A stretch of 64,000 nt of DNA from Eutypella sp. D-1. Lineage: Eukaryota; Ascomycota; Sordariomycetes; Xylariales; Diatrypaceae. The position numbers and the translations under genes are program-made. Below are positions 24,485-36,321 of the stretch, piece by piece (positions within the stretch are counted from its first letter, which is position 1; each line of letters opens with the position of its first letter). Where the stretch lies: assembly GCA_023313575.1 (NCBI GenBank), contig JAJTTP010000015.1:620001-684000 (forward strand), read 5' to 3'. The notes below the pieces were generated by a model. It did not search any database. It was not told the origin of the DNA and saw only the letters and a list, made by a program, of their open reading frames with translations.

Positions 24485-24976
24485 ATGCAGTTCGCCCAGT
24501 TCTTCACTCTCCTCGCCACGGCCAGCAGCCTGGCCTTGGGCACGCCCGTGGAGGAGACGCGGCGCCGCGAGCTCTCCAAGCGGGAGTGCAACGGGTTGGG
24601 CGAGTCGTGGGGCGACAAGCACAACACCGCGCTGGACAAGATCGGGAAGTGGTGTGGCAGCGAGGGCGGCGCCGGCGACTACCGCGGTGGCCAGACCAGG
24701 TACAAGTGCTACAACTTCGACGACGGCCGCAAGATCGAGCTCTGGGTCCAGAACACCGGCGGCTCTGACCAGAGCCTCAGCTCCGGCCACTGCAACGAGG
24801 TCCTCCAGAAGCAGGTTAAGGACTGCGATCAGGGCGGCAGCGGCGAGTCCGACGGCTGGTACTACCGGTAAGCTACCCAACCCCTAAAAGAATAACGCTT
24901 CTTTACTTTTCGTTTTGAAGGTGGATATAAAACTAATGTTCGTTCCAGGGCCGACCCCAACCGCGGCGCTTGCTAA
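24485..24976 (+). CDS. Small secreted six-cysteine protein (effector-like)
   Basis: Exons 24485-24867 and 24949-24976 encode 136 residues. The 81 bp intron has a GTAAGC donor, an ACTAAT branch and a CCAG acceptor, and adds only the last nine residues, which include the sixth cysteine. Residues 1-19 form a signal peptide (MQFAQFFTLLATASSLALG). A short pro-segment ends in a dibasic LSKR (30-33), a likely Kex2 site. The mature part of about 103 residues has cysteines at 35, 57, 75, 103, 114 and 136, enough for three disulfides, and ends in an ESDGWYYRADPN motif. I recall similar endings in small secreted proteins of plant-associated ascomycetes, but no function is established. The exon is strikingly GC-rich at third positions. 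The gene stands alone in an 11 kb gene-poor stretch. A host-interaction or antimicrobial role is possible but not shown. Confidence 0.85.
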
Positions 24977-27132
24977 GTTCGCTGTCTTCGGTGGCTACCA
25001 TCAGGCATGGACTGTTCTCACGATCTTCGAGATCTAGAAGCTCGTTTCAACTTAAGAACAATAAATACCAGGCGTTACGTGTAATCTCACTGCGAGCGGT
25101 CAAGGGAATGGACTTGAGCCTGGGAGGTTAGGGATAGCCACTTACAGCAAAGCAGTCCAAGTACGATAGTGCTTTTTTTATATGTATCATGTTATATGTA
25201 TTTCACTTCTACCCTTAGTCACTCATTCTAAGAATATGGATATCATATTCCCAGTTCTACGTCGTGCCTGTTACGCGGCCGTATACAACTGTCACGAGAT
25301 AATAGTTCAGGGGTACCAGCGCCGACCTTCCCCCCTATCTACGGACTATAGCTGATTAGACTTCCATATGCCACTATTCGATGTTTACCCATAATAACTC
25401 ACAGGATTCTCTTCAGCACCCGATTGCTGGGACAAGAGCCTCAAGTCAAATCCAAGTACTAAGTCTACTCATAGCGAGGCGTGCTCTGTATATCCATCCC
25501 AGACAGGAGGCTAGAGGGAAGGATTCTGACCACTAATAAGCTGAAATGCCCAACACCTCCCTACAGGTACCAGACATCGGGTAGGGTAGGCCTCTCTAGA
25601 GATAGACCGAGATACTTTGTCGTCTATTTCAACGAGTTTCTTTCTTCTCCCCCACCTTTAATCTCTTGGGAGCAGCAAAGGAGTTGAGGCTAGGGAATTA
25701 ATTCATGTCAGTTAGTATACGTTGACCGTAAATGAATCATCTCAATCTTTATTCGAGCCATTATGCCTTGTCTCCCACCTGATTTTTATCTTGCTATGTA
25801 AGGGACCATCTTTTGCTATTGCGTATTAAACTATGTACTCTCCCATGTAGATTATTGCCTAAGCTAGGATAGAAACTGTTCCCGCCGACCTTCTTTTTTA
25901 CCTTTTAATTCTTGGTTGACACTTTATGAGAAAGAAACAAGTGAAGTGAATTGCAGTCTCCTGTAGATCACTATGCATATTGCTTAACTTTGACTTCAAG
26001 GAAGTTCATGTCCCTTGATATCCTATGTTCCTCGCAAGTGCAATGATATGTGCTTGCCTTGGGCAACAAGAGTCTCCAGTTATGTGCTTTGGATTTCTGG
26101 GGATGTGAAGACACTTGATAATATTGCATTCTTAGTCTATTTGGCTGCTGTATGTACACATTCACTCTAGGCCTTGACTGTTGTTGTTATTGTTGTTGTT
26201 ATAGGCAGCTTTACTAACGAGGTACCTATTGTAGATTATCTGTAACCAGGTACATAGGTGCGGGGCAGGCGTGCCTTCCTGTTAAGCATCGCAGTAAAAT
26301 CGATATTGGTGGTAACAGTGTGTTTAAGGGGTGACCTTTATTTTGATCCAAGGTAAGTAGATATCATACTGTCTGCTATCATGTATATTCTTGCTATTCA
26401 TATACATATGTGTTGCATACTTTGCCCGTAGGTATATTCCTGCTATCAACTAGGTACCTAAGTCTCGTACCTTCCATGTTTAAATGCTAAAGTCTTGCTC
26501 AAGGCAGCTATCAAGCTATAGCATGTAGCAGACGTGTAGATCACTGTATGGCCCCTCAGACAGAGGGCGACACTCCTGTCATATTTAAAAGACTCGTAAT
26601 AGCTGTGATACTTGTTACCTGTTTGACTGTACCTTGATAATACTAAGACAGGTCCGGTTCTACTGGACTACTCGATATCGTAGTTACATAGTGCGGGACG
26701 GATTTCTTAACATGAACATGGTCCAGTTATTCAAGTACCAGCTATTGTTTATGTAACCCTCAGCTTATCGTGTAGGCAGGTGTGTAATTCACTTCCGATA
26801 CCAGGGATTAGCTACCTTATCGTTGCTCTTGCTCTTGCAGCTTGGATGCCGGTAATTTCCCGGACCTGCCCGGCCCTCCGGTCTGAAGATAAACACGCTG
26901 GCTACCTAGGTACCTCTTGAGGGCAGAAATAATGAGAGAATACCCCGCGTAATTCTTTGCAACCCATCGGCTTCTTTTCACACTTCCTGCACATCTTGTT
27001 TATCCTGGTAGCTGAACCATCCTGCCCGCGTCTTTGAGGATCACCCTCTGCACGTTCTACTCGGATCTTCCAAAGTCATTCGTACTTTTCTGCCTTTTTG
27101 ACCATCCACTATCTCCTTCTTTCCCTGCCAAA
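24977..27132. other. Intergenic region downstream of the secreted protein gene
   Basis: No gene seen. AATAAA at 25060-25065 may be the polyadenylation signal of the secreted protein gene. A GTTGTT-type microsatellite lies near 26178-26200. CTAGGTACCT motifs occur at 26449-26460 and 26905-26916. The last ~150 bp are a pyrimidine-rich leader for the next gene. Confidence 0.55.
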
Positions 27133-28259
27133 ATGGCACTCGCAGGCGCTGGAAACGTCACTGACAAGAACGACAACGACCTGTGCTATATCAGAAAGGT
27201 CCCGAACGAGATCATCCTTGAAACCCTTACCTACCTCAAACTAGAGGACATCCTCAACTTCAAGGCTACCTGTGGTCCCTTTAGAGCTGCTGTGGAATGC
27301 AACGAAAACATGCTCGCCCGACACAGTCTTTTCGACCACTGTCACGAGAGTATGATCCCGCTGGCCATCGCACTCCAAGCTGCGGCCGTAGCCCCATGGA
27401 AGCCGTCGAAGCTCAACCCAGGCCTGGGCGCCGATCTTGGGATGCTCCATGAGTACTGTGAGCAGTACCTCGGATCTTGTTCTGGGAGCCCGGCTCTGGC
27501 AAACCTCGACCTTCGAAGTGTCGTCAGCATGATAGCCTTTTACGATGCGTCCCTCGCCATTGCGCGCTATGATTGCTTGTTGTCTTTCGAGCCAACAACC
27601 GGCGACCATCCTTCGAACAAGCAACTGAAAGCTAGCCAAATGGCTGTATATCGCATGGGAATCATCGGCCATCTCCTGCACTCGACGCCCATCGACCCTG
27701 AGGCCGGCGACCCGGCTTGGGACATGTTCTCGCGCTACATCAGCTTGAAGGCCAAGAAAGAGCTCGAGTGCATGAGAGTCGTCCTTTGCTATCTCTTCAT
27801 ATCAGGTAAGTTGATCCGAATTAGACCGAATTTGCAATGAATCGGGGAGGCTAAGTTATTATAGCCCTGCAGCCAAAGTATATGAATGACTCCGACATAA
27901 AGGCTGCGCTGAAATGCATGATGGCTTGCGGAATCGAGAGGCTGATCATGGCGCGCGACTGCCAGCATGGCCAGCCGGAGGACGGCCGACAACAACTCGC
28001 AGACACCATTCAGGCGAACGGTTGCTTCAGAACGACCCTCTGGGGCATTGATGGCGTGCGAGATCGGATGGATAAAACCTGGACGCGCATGATCATTGCT
28101 CCTCAGGAGGAGATCGAGGAGAAAGAGAGACAGATAGCTCTGGCTCTGCGACTGCTGGCTACTCGGAACCAAGAGGAGCTGTGGTGGTTAACTCAGCTAG
28201 TCAAGCCAGCCCAGCCAGTCTCATCGGCTGCTGAACCTCAACAGGCTCAGGAAGGTTGA
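27133..28259 (+). CDS. F-box-like protein of unknown target
   Basis: Exons 27133-27805 and 27865-28259 give 355 residues. The 59 bp intron has GTAAGT, a CTAAG-like branch and an ATAG acceptor. The ATG at 27133 (AAAATGG) is preferred to the in-frame ATG at 27034, because the conserved part begins shortly after it. Residues ~15-50 (VPNEIILETLTYLKLEDILNF, then KATCGPFRAAV) match the helical F-box pattern, so the protein may act as an SCF ubiquitin-ligase adaptor through Skp1. The remainder has no repeats I can name. It has a helical, charged segment near residue 320 (PQEEIEEKERQIALALRLL). Filamentous fungi carry many such F-box proteins with unknown substrates. Confidence 0.75.
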
Positions 28260-31200
28260 AAACCAAGAGGCGAGAGCTGGTTCATCACTTCAATTGACAG
28301 CCCCGATCTCCTGATGTATAGGGGAACCCGAGCCGAACAGAGCAAGTGTGACATGGTAGTGAGCTAGTTTAGCAAAGATTCATCTTGACTTTGGAGTTGG
28401 TTGTTTGCACATAGGATATGCCGGCCAGGGCTGCCAGGCTGGCATCAGAGAATTTGGTGAAGGGCAATGAGCCTTCGGCCTTCGATATATAGAGGTCTTC
28501 TCAGTCAATCAATACAATTTGCTTGGACTGTGCATTTCTTTTTTTTTCTAACTCGCACTACTCTGATAAATTAAGGCCTTGCGCTCGTTGAATCCGAAAC
28601 CGGCAACACTGGAAGGCGAGCATAGGGCAGCATAACAATCACTACTAAACAATATGAAAGGATGCCTACAAAGTGAGAAGCAAAGAACTAGTTCTAGACA
28701 GGATAGAGTAGGAAGGCGGATGGTGGATGGATCAATCAATGATCGAATGAACCCCTGCGATGAAGGTGATCACCCACTTGTACGCCCCTCTATTGCTCCT
28801 TCCTCCTTTGCCCCTATTCCCTCGAAGTTTCCCTTGGGTTTGGTGGGTGAGTGGGGCCGAAGATGCTCGGTCCGTGTCACGTGCCGTGCTGCTCCTAAAA
28901 AGGAATAGACAACGGATCGGACTTAGCGATGTTGATGGCTCCACTGCATGAAGTCCACTTTAACAAGTAAAGTAGGGGACTCGACTTGACTTGCCCTTTG
29001 GCTTAACCTCGTTGCCTCGATGCCCTGCACCCTTGCTTCGGGAGCAGCGAGTTTCGTGCAGTGTAACTCACCAACTCACCTAGTCCTTGTAAAGAGCGTA
29101 ATGTACGTGGAAAGGTTCCTACCAGTTCGTCCAAACTACATAGATAGGTAGCATTGAGAGATCTTCCTCAAGATCATTTGGGACCCCCGACCCATACTAC
29201 AGTAGCGCATCATGCATTTACATGGTACATGTCGTTGTAGCGGCGCGACTTGGGACCCGATTACTTGATGACCGCCTCTCTGCGTTCACGATCGGTGAGT
29301 TATGCGGTGTTGTTCTCCATATAAACCATAAGTACCTAGAGTACATACTACTACAAGTATGGTAGTAGTAGCAGGCTAGATAGGCAGGTATCGCAAAAGG
29401 GTAAGTTGAGAAAATTCTATCTAGCTTAACCCCCTTTTTTCCCCTATGCACCCCTATCAGGGAAGGAGGGACAAAATGTTATCCATACTGTCTGGATTGT
29501 CAAGGGGACCTCGACAAAGGGAGGGGGAAGCTGGGGAGGCGGTAGAAGATGATGCCAAAGTCGAAAACCGAACTAGAACCCGAGAGGCCCAACAATGAGG
29601 TCAGGGTCTTCCACATTAACTTCAAATAGCAAGATTGATAATCGCTCTTGTTTCCTTTATTAGTATTTTATTAGTATGAGCAGCCACATTACCACACCGC
29701 CACGCCTTCAACTTAGCCGCCCAGGTCCACGCAGCTAACTTTATCTGTACTTATTCCAAAAAATGTGGCTTGTTTAAAAGACCAGAGGCTCAGCTATTCA
29801 ATGCTGACTATCTCGTGTATGTAGGTATAATTAATTGCCTTGGTTGCTGGCCTCACTACTTCATACAGTAAGCAGATTATCGTCGATTCAACGTGGATGG
29901 TATAAGTCACCACAAATCACCACCACCCTTGGTTAGCGGTTTAGTTGTTGAGTTCAAACCAGCTGAAGGTCATTTGTGCAAGTGTCTACACCCATGGCTC
30001 CATAGACGGTTGCCCAGGTGGATGTGGATGGTACATGTAGAAAAGAGCGGGGGTGTATGTATTGTACTTAGGTATATGGGGAATCCGGGCGTTAAGAGGG
30101 TGTACCATGAGTTACCCCAAGGATGTACCTTTATTCATGCCGCTTGGGATGAGAAGGACCAGAGGAGGACGGACGGACGAAGAGTTCTAAATGGGGCCCA
30201 AAAATAGCCAAGAAAATACTAAACTGAAACAGGAAGATCTCCACCAATCGTAACGGGTTCACTCTGCTGCTCTGGTACCATGAGACCCGGGGCAACAGCA
30301 ACAATTCCAGCAGTCAGGCGGTTCAAGGTACATTAGGTAGGTACCTACTGGGGATAGGTACTACCTCCTTCGGGCTACTGTATACACACCACCTCACCTC
30401 CTACTTAGTACCAACCTGCAACTTATTACCTGACACCCTAGAGTAACATCCCTAACATCCTAACATCGAGGTCCTAACACCACAGACACCCTGACAACCC
30501 TTGACCACCACATAATCACCCACATTGATTGCGGATTGTACTTCGTACGTCCACACTCTTTTCAAACTCCTGGGACACTCTCGGACACTCATTACTGTCA
30601 ATACCACTCCCGCCCGCAAAATACCACACACTACATTACACACTACACTTCCTGTATGTGATTCTGTATGTGTCACATACCGGCTGCATATATGTACATT
30701 GCATTTCATTGTACGAAGAAGAAGAAGTCAATGTGGAATTCTTCGTCATTGATGTAGCAACGAAAACAAGACAAGAAAAGATCCGTGGACTACAATACAA
30801 GCCGACTACAAGCAGACTACAAGCAATACTTTGAAGCAACTTTGGAATACTTCAACAAGCAAAAGCAAAGACTTCAAGCAATTCTACTGCTACTGTTCCT
30901 GTTACTGTTCCTACTGCTATACCGCCCACTCGCTCCATACGATAGATATCCCCATCCCCCATACCTCATACCCATAACCCATACGACATCAAACATCGGA
31001 CAACAACATTATTACCATCGTCACCATCATCATCAACACCGCATTCCCTTTTGATGAATACTCATAGAGTAGGATATAGACAACCCTACTACTTTGCTTC
31101 ATCTTGGAAACTTCATTTCGTCAATATTTGTTGTCTATTATTCACTATCCATTCTCCATCCCTTTATCTCTATCCACCTACCAAGGGACCCCCATCCTAG

Positions 31201-31286
31201 GAAAACTTGAGACCCAGCCAACCAACCGAATTCAACCGAGCCTCTGATTCTGTTTCTTTGTTGTTTCGCGGCTCGAGACAGACACA
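28260..31286. other. Intergenic region upstream of the coiled-coil gene
   Basis: No gene with recognisable features is seen. The right end (about 30785-31286) is a leader region with three GACTACAA repeats near 30788-30821 and several CTACTG/TTACTG repeats near 30884-30919; it may contain an untranslated exon. The open frames there are Leu-rich artefacts of these repeats. Confidence 0.5.
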
Positions 31287-33329
31287 ATGTCCGCCACAAC
31301 AAAGAAGCCTAACGGCGTCAACGGCCGAGTCGCCAATTCGACAGAAGACCGTCATCCTTCTTCGCCGAGACATCAACGATCGGCCACGTCAGCTTCTATT
31401 GGTGGTAATACTCCCTCACGCACTCGATCCGTTCGTAGTGGTACTCCCGTGTCAGCTCGTGCTGCTGCTTCCCATCGCGCCTCTTCTTCGCTTAGCCAAT
31501 CTGCGGATGCAGATGGCGATATGCGCGCCGAGACCGTCGCTCTTATTGACGATTTGAAAGAGAGACTGTCCACCGCCGACACCACCGCCGAATCATATAG
31601 GAAACAAACCGAGGTGCTTCAATCCAGGCTAGACGAGACCCTGAAGGAACAGGTTAAGTTGGAGGAGAGAGTCCACGAGAGCGAGGAGCAGATTGAGGCT
31701 CTACGAAATGAGAAGAGAGAGGCTGCGAGGCAGATCCGCGAAATGGAAACCATCTACGAGGCCGAGAGGAGCTCCATGCTCAAAGAGAAAGAGGAAATGT
31801 CGAACAGGGAGGAGGAAATGCAAGCTGTCATCAACAGGCTAAAGGAAAATCTGAACCAGAGAAACGCGGATGAGGAGAACCGGCCGACGAGACAATGTGG
31901 GTACTCACTCCGCATCTCCGCATCGCGCCCTCCCCCTTCCCCCCTCCTCCCCTAAGAACCTTTCATTGACTGACTTGTAATAGCCACCAACTCTTCTCCT
32001 ACCGTAGAGAGTGGCAACTTTGCCCCGCCCTCTTCCATCCAGCGCAGTGATTCGCGGAATAACTCGAAGCTCTTGCTTCAGAAGGATAAGTTGATCGAGT
32101 CACTTCGCCTAGAGCTGGCTGAGGCTCAAATTAAGCTCGTTGAGTCCGAGAATCAGGGCGGCGGACGTCTGAATGAAGTCGAACGATTGCTCATGGAAGC
32201 CCGCATGTCAAATGCACGGCTGATGGAGGATAACGAGTCATACCAGCTGTTGTTACAAGAGAAGACGCTCCATGGTGATTTTGGCAAGGGCGACTTCAGC
32301 TACATGGGCGTGTCCGCCAACCAGGACGCTCTTAACGCGCTTGAAGGCCGTCCCAGCCGCCCCAACAGCACACGCCCGAACAGTGGCATCATGACGCCCG
32401 CCACCACCCTGGCCGATGAGCTGGGTTCCGTAGGTGACGATAACGAGCATGAGTCAGAAGAACAGGTCCGCCGCCTGGAAACCGAACTCCGCGCTGCTAA
32501 GGATCAGAATAAGGCCTTGACTCTCTACATCAATAAGATCATCGAGAGGCTCCTGCAACACCAGGAATTCGAGCACATCCTCGATCAATCGTCGGATGCC
32601 AAGCAGAGCGGCGATGTTCATAAGGAGCTTCCTGCTCCGCCAAATGAGTCCCAAAACACGAGCGCATCGCTCCTTCAGCGGGCCAGGTCCATCGCCATCG
32701 GACCCAGCCGGCCCAAGCCTAGGCCCATGTCCATGGCACCGACGTTCACCGAGCAGCAGCAGCCGTCAGCACACAGCAACCCGGACACGGCACCTCGGAT
32801 TCCCATCGCCTTGGGTAAACCGGGGGCGCGCCGCAGCCGGCCAATGAGTGAGCAGTTTGTGGGCGCAGCAGGCGTCGTCAACGCGATGTACAAGGGACCC
32901 GACGGACCACTGTCGCCCACCCTTAGCAACCCGCGTCACTCGCAGTCAATTTTCTCATCGCCCCGGATGGCGTCCTCAGCGGCGACGACGCCTACTACGA
33001 TGGGTCCTGCGGGCAACTTCCCGGGCAGCATGCGTAGCGAGACTAGCAGTGTGAGCGGTGACTCGGCCGGTGATGGCGAGGGGACTAACCGCAGCGTGGG
33101 CACACCATCGACGGCGGCTAGCATGACGCAGAGCCCGCCGCGGGAGTCGCGCAGCAGCACGCACAGCTTCGAGAAGAACATTACGATCGCGGGCAACAAG
33201 CCCCGCCCCCTGCGACTCGTCCAGGAGACGGCCGAGGCCGCTAAGCAGGAGAGCATGAACAAGCGCCAGAGCTGGATGGGCTGGTCGCCCTGGGCCAAGA
33301 AGGACGAGCACGCTGGCACCACGGCCTGA
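31287..33329 (+). CDS. Coiled-coil protein conserved in filamentous ascomycetes
   Basis: Exons 31287-31896 and 31984-33329 give 651 residues. The intron (GTGGGT donor, CTGAC-like branch, AATAG acceptor) is fixed by frame, because it joins RPTRQ to STNSSPTVES. Residues ~1-70 are Ser/Arg-rich and basic. Residues ~80-200 and ~230-330 are long coiled-coil helices with heptads (EQVKLEERVHESEEQIEAL; KLIESLRLELAEAQIKLVE). The C-terminal half is low complexity, then ends with a short conserved NKRQSWMGWSPWAKK motif. I recall orthologues annotated vaguely as M-protein-repeat proteins, which says only coiled coil. A cytoskeletal or septum-linked role is conceivable but not shown. Confidence 0.85.
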
Positions 33330-35425
33330 GATGAAGAAGATGAGTGGATGACGCAAGAGCTTTTTTTGACTAAAGGAGAATGAAGTTATTGTCACTACCA
33401 CTACTACCTACCACTTGCTTCCACATATGGTTATCTTATCTATCTATCTGTTTTCGAATGATGACGGGCGAAAAGATGGGAAATGAAATGAAATGAAAAA
33501 TGGCCTCAAGAAATTTATTTATTGTTTTCCAGTTTGTTTTATGCCTTCTTTCTGTCCTTGGTTTCCCGCCGGCCTGTTTGTTTCTCGTCTCTTCGTCCTC
33601 TCTGTCTCTACCTCGCACACACACATCACGTTCACACGTTTTTTTCGTCACGACAAAAACGCAACGCCCATCCCCTCCACTCCACTCCCCACACACCGCA
33701 AAGTTTGGAACCAGCAAAGAAATAAAAAAGAAAAAAAAGACAACGATACGACCCGGATATGATGGGATGGCCCCCGGATGGGATGGACTGGGATCGGAAA
33801 TTGGGATGGCAAATGGATATATCCTTCTTTACGCTCGCAACGCACGCACGTTACGCACACCTTTTTACACCTAACCTACCTTACTTTCTTCACTACTTAC
33901 TACCATAACACACCACACACACATACATACCATATCACCATAACCTACCATCGGACGCGCAGGAGGGGAGGGAGAGAAGGAAGAGAGGTCCTCGGAAGAG
34001 GAAGAGGGGATGGGGGGGGGCTTGATTTATGTTTTTATTTCATTCTTCTCTAGCAAGCATGGGGATGGGTTGAGACGGTTGATAGACTGTCAGCCAGTCG
34101 GCCAGCCTGGCTGCAGCCACCTCGCTGCCGCTTCTACTGCTGCATGCCTTTCGAGTCAATTCCAACAGACCGACTGGCTCGCTGGTTCGCTAGCTGCCTG
34201 CCTGGCTGGATGTCTGGCTGGCTGCCTTCACTCATGGCCGGGTGGAGGCGGGGAATGGGGGGGAGGATAGGATCGCTTCTTCCTCTTTTCGCGCGTTTAG
34301 ACATGCATCATCATCGTCATGATCAGTCATGGCCACCACAGCGTCGTTGTTTAGTCTTAGCCCATTAGCTAGGTAGCTCTGTCTACCTTTTTTTCATGTA
34401 GGGTACTAGCACTGCCACACTTCCTAGGGAGTTTTACTTTTTAGATATCTTTTTTTATTACTTTTTTTCACTTGGTTAGTTTTTACTTATACCTGCTTAC
34501 CCCTACCTCTTTATTGTTAATGGCTACTCACCTGATTCACCTACCTGCCTGCCTACTGGCCCGGTCTCTTCCTTTCTTGGTCCCCGCCCGGTAGATAGGT
34601 GGATAGGTGGGCGAGTAGGCAGGTAAGGTATACATATACTTAGGTAGATGTGGTCGTTTTTATCCCCAGCAGAGAAGTAGAGGAGGGTAGAAGTAGGGTA
34701 GACGAGATAGATAGAGATAATGTTTAAAACCGCATCACTCGATCAGTTTGGCGCGCGATGAATGAATGAATGAATGGGATGGGAATGGGTGTATTAGAAA
34801 AAACTCGATCGGTGGATCGAGACGTGGTGTGCGTGCCGCCACCCGCTGTGATGGTTTGCTTCCCTTGACTGCTCTTACATACCGACATACCTTACTTCCA
34901 TCGACCAGTCCTGCGGCGGGTTTCTGGGATATGTTAGTACGGGTTGACGTGATGTCTGATCGACCGCCTCGGCAGTTGGACTAGACCTGCTTGTTGGTTT
35001 CGGGTAAAAGGGGTCTCGGAGAAGTGTGGCAACACCACCTAAGAGTAGGGAAGGCTGGCTGAGAGAAGACATCATGGGCAAGTAAGAGTGCGCTGGGCTC
35101 GGGCAAATCCCTTAGCATCGACTCTCGTGAGAGTGAGTGGAAGGAGACATACAACACCCCGAGAGCGAACGAGATGAGGGGGAACGTTCGCGATTTCTCC
35201 CCCTAAGGTCGTGATTCTCCCAAGTGACAAGAGAGAAGCTGTGGCGGTCACCTGACATTGAATATTGGGAAAGAGCATAGCATCTAAGCTATACACATAC
35301 ACCTGCGCGCACCTTCCTTCCTCTAGGTACCTACCCACCGTCGTAACAGGCAAGTGTGCGACTTCCCTGCGTACCTGCCGGTAAAGGTGATAATAAGGCG
35401 GCAGCTTCCCAACGAACAATAGACA
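33330..35425. other. Intergenic region downstream of the coiled-coil gene
   Basis: No protein gene seen. It contains the repeat ATGAATGAATGAATGAATG at 34758-34776, a CTGGC/GCCTG-rich stretch at 34090-34240, and A/C-rich repeats near 33905-33950. Confidence 0.55.
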
Positions 35426-35541
35426 GCTTGGGTAGTGTAATGGGAAGCACACTTAGTCATGCTGGGCAGCCGCCCCCCAAAAAGGGGTAGTAATAAGTCC
35501 GAGGAATTCGAGTAGCCTTGGTTCAATTCCAAGTCCGGGCA
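35426..35541 (+). tRNA. tRNA-like element with unusual anticodon region (possible tRNA pseudogene)
   Basis: Ends pair as an acceptor stem: GCTTGGG with TCCGGGC (four Watson-Crick pairs, three G-T pairs), then discriminator A. T8, A14, the GG of the D loop and A21 are in place, and the D stem is GTGT/GCAC. TAGTGTAATGG fits Pol III box A. GGTTCAATTCC is an exact box B, set in a 5 bp T stem (CTTGG/CCAAG) with a TTCAATT loop. The middle is odd. ACTTA can pair with TAAGT, but about 38 bases lie between them, including a CCCC-A5-GGGG hairpin (perhaps an intron). An 18-base variable region follows, as in type II tRNAs, yet the loop reads CAT at the anticodon place, which does not suit Leu or Ser. 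So the amino acid is not assigned. Confidence 0.5.
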
Positions 35542-35545
35542 TTTC

Positions 35546-35552
35546 TTTTTTT
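35546..35552 (+). terminator. Pol III terminator (T run) after the tRNA-like element
   Basis: Seven T follow the element's 3' end by four bases, and more T runs follow. This is the expected Pol III stop signal. Confidence 0.5.
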
Positions 35553-36321
35553 CTTTCTTTTTTTTTTTCCCCCTCTCTTGGATTTTCTTTCTTTCTTTTT
35601 GGCCTGGGACCAGCAGCGCACCGCTCGTAGAACCGGCCTCTCTCGGCAGTGCAGTCGTCCATAGAAAGCCGGTAGGCTGTTCCGATGAAAGTCACGCCGA
35701 GCACTACTCACGGCTGAGCCCCCGTTTATTCTACGTCCTCGTAGGCCGCCGCCACAATATTAGACAGCACTCATTGATTACTACATCACGGTGTGGATTC
35801 TCGCAGCAGGTTACGTTACACGGCTCTATCGATATCGTATTGGTCGCGTTGTTGCACTCCGAGGGGCAAAGAGAGGTGGAAACCGTGGGTCACTTGGTGA
35901 CTAACAATGTATAGACTATCTGACACACATTTCTGTTACGGAGGCATAGGTCGCTTTTGCATGCAAGATTCACGAGTGGCGAAGAACACCGAATAGTCTT
36001 GGGGGTATCACTTGGGTATTCATTGTCCCGAAAAGCGGGAGCTTGTCTTGGCAGACATACGAGCGCGTTGGACTATCTTGCTATGTGTACGAGGTAATCC
36101 TAGCCCCCCGGGCGCGGCGGCGCCGAAGCATCTTTTGACCGCGATGCATTGTGTGAACTGAGCTGCATCCGTTACTTTTTCAGCCGGATACCAGTCTGAA
36201 CCTCACACCCCATACCAGAAGCCGGAACGCCTTGCGAGATGGAGAGACAAATGCCTTTCCATTCTATGCCACGTTATGCCATGTCATGCCATATTCTTTC
36301 CTTCTTTTCTAATTTGGCATT
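35553..36321. other. Intergenic region between the tRNA-like element and RPL30
   Basis: A T/C-rich tail (35553-35610) is followed by unique-looking sequence without a gene. It runs up to the RPL30 stop codon. Confidence 0.5.

Noticed and set aside
24290..24880. Open frame of 196 codons on the minus strand opposite the secreted protein gene
   Set aside because: It is the complement of a GC-biased exon; it is rich in Ala/Val/Leu as such shadows are, and the plus strand has the signal peptide, intron and cysteines.
24485..24976. Secreted protein as a KP4-like or Hce2/Ecp2-like protein
   Set aside because: The cysteine spacing and the conserved ending do not match either pattern as I know them, so no such name is given.
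30529..31054. Leu-rich frames before the coiled-coil gene
   Set aside because: They arise from CTACTG/TTACTG repeats in what looks like a leader region.
35453..35704. Minus-strand frame containing PGLGIEPRLLEF
   Set aside because: This is the reverse translation of the tRNA T arm and the T/C-rich tail, not a protein gene.
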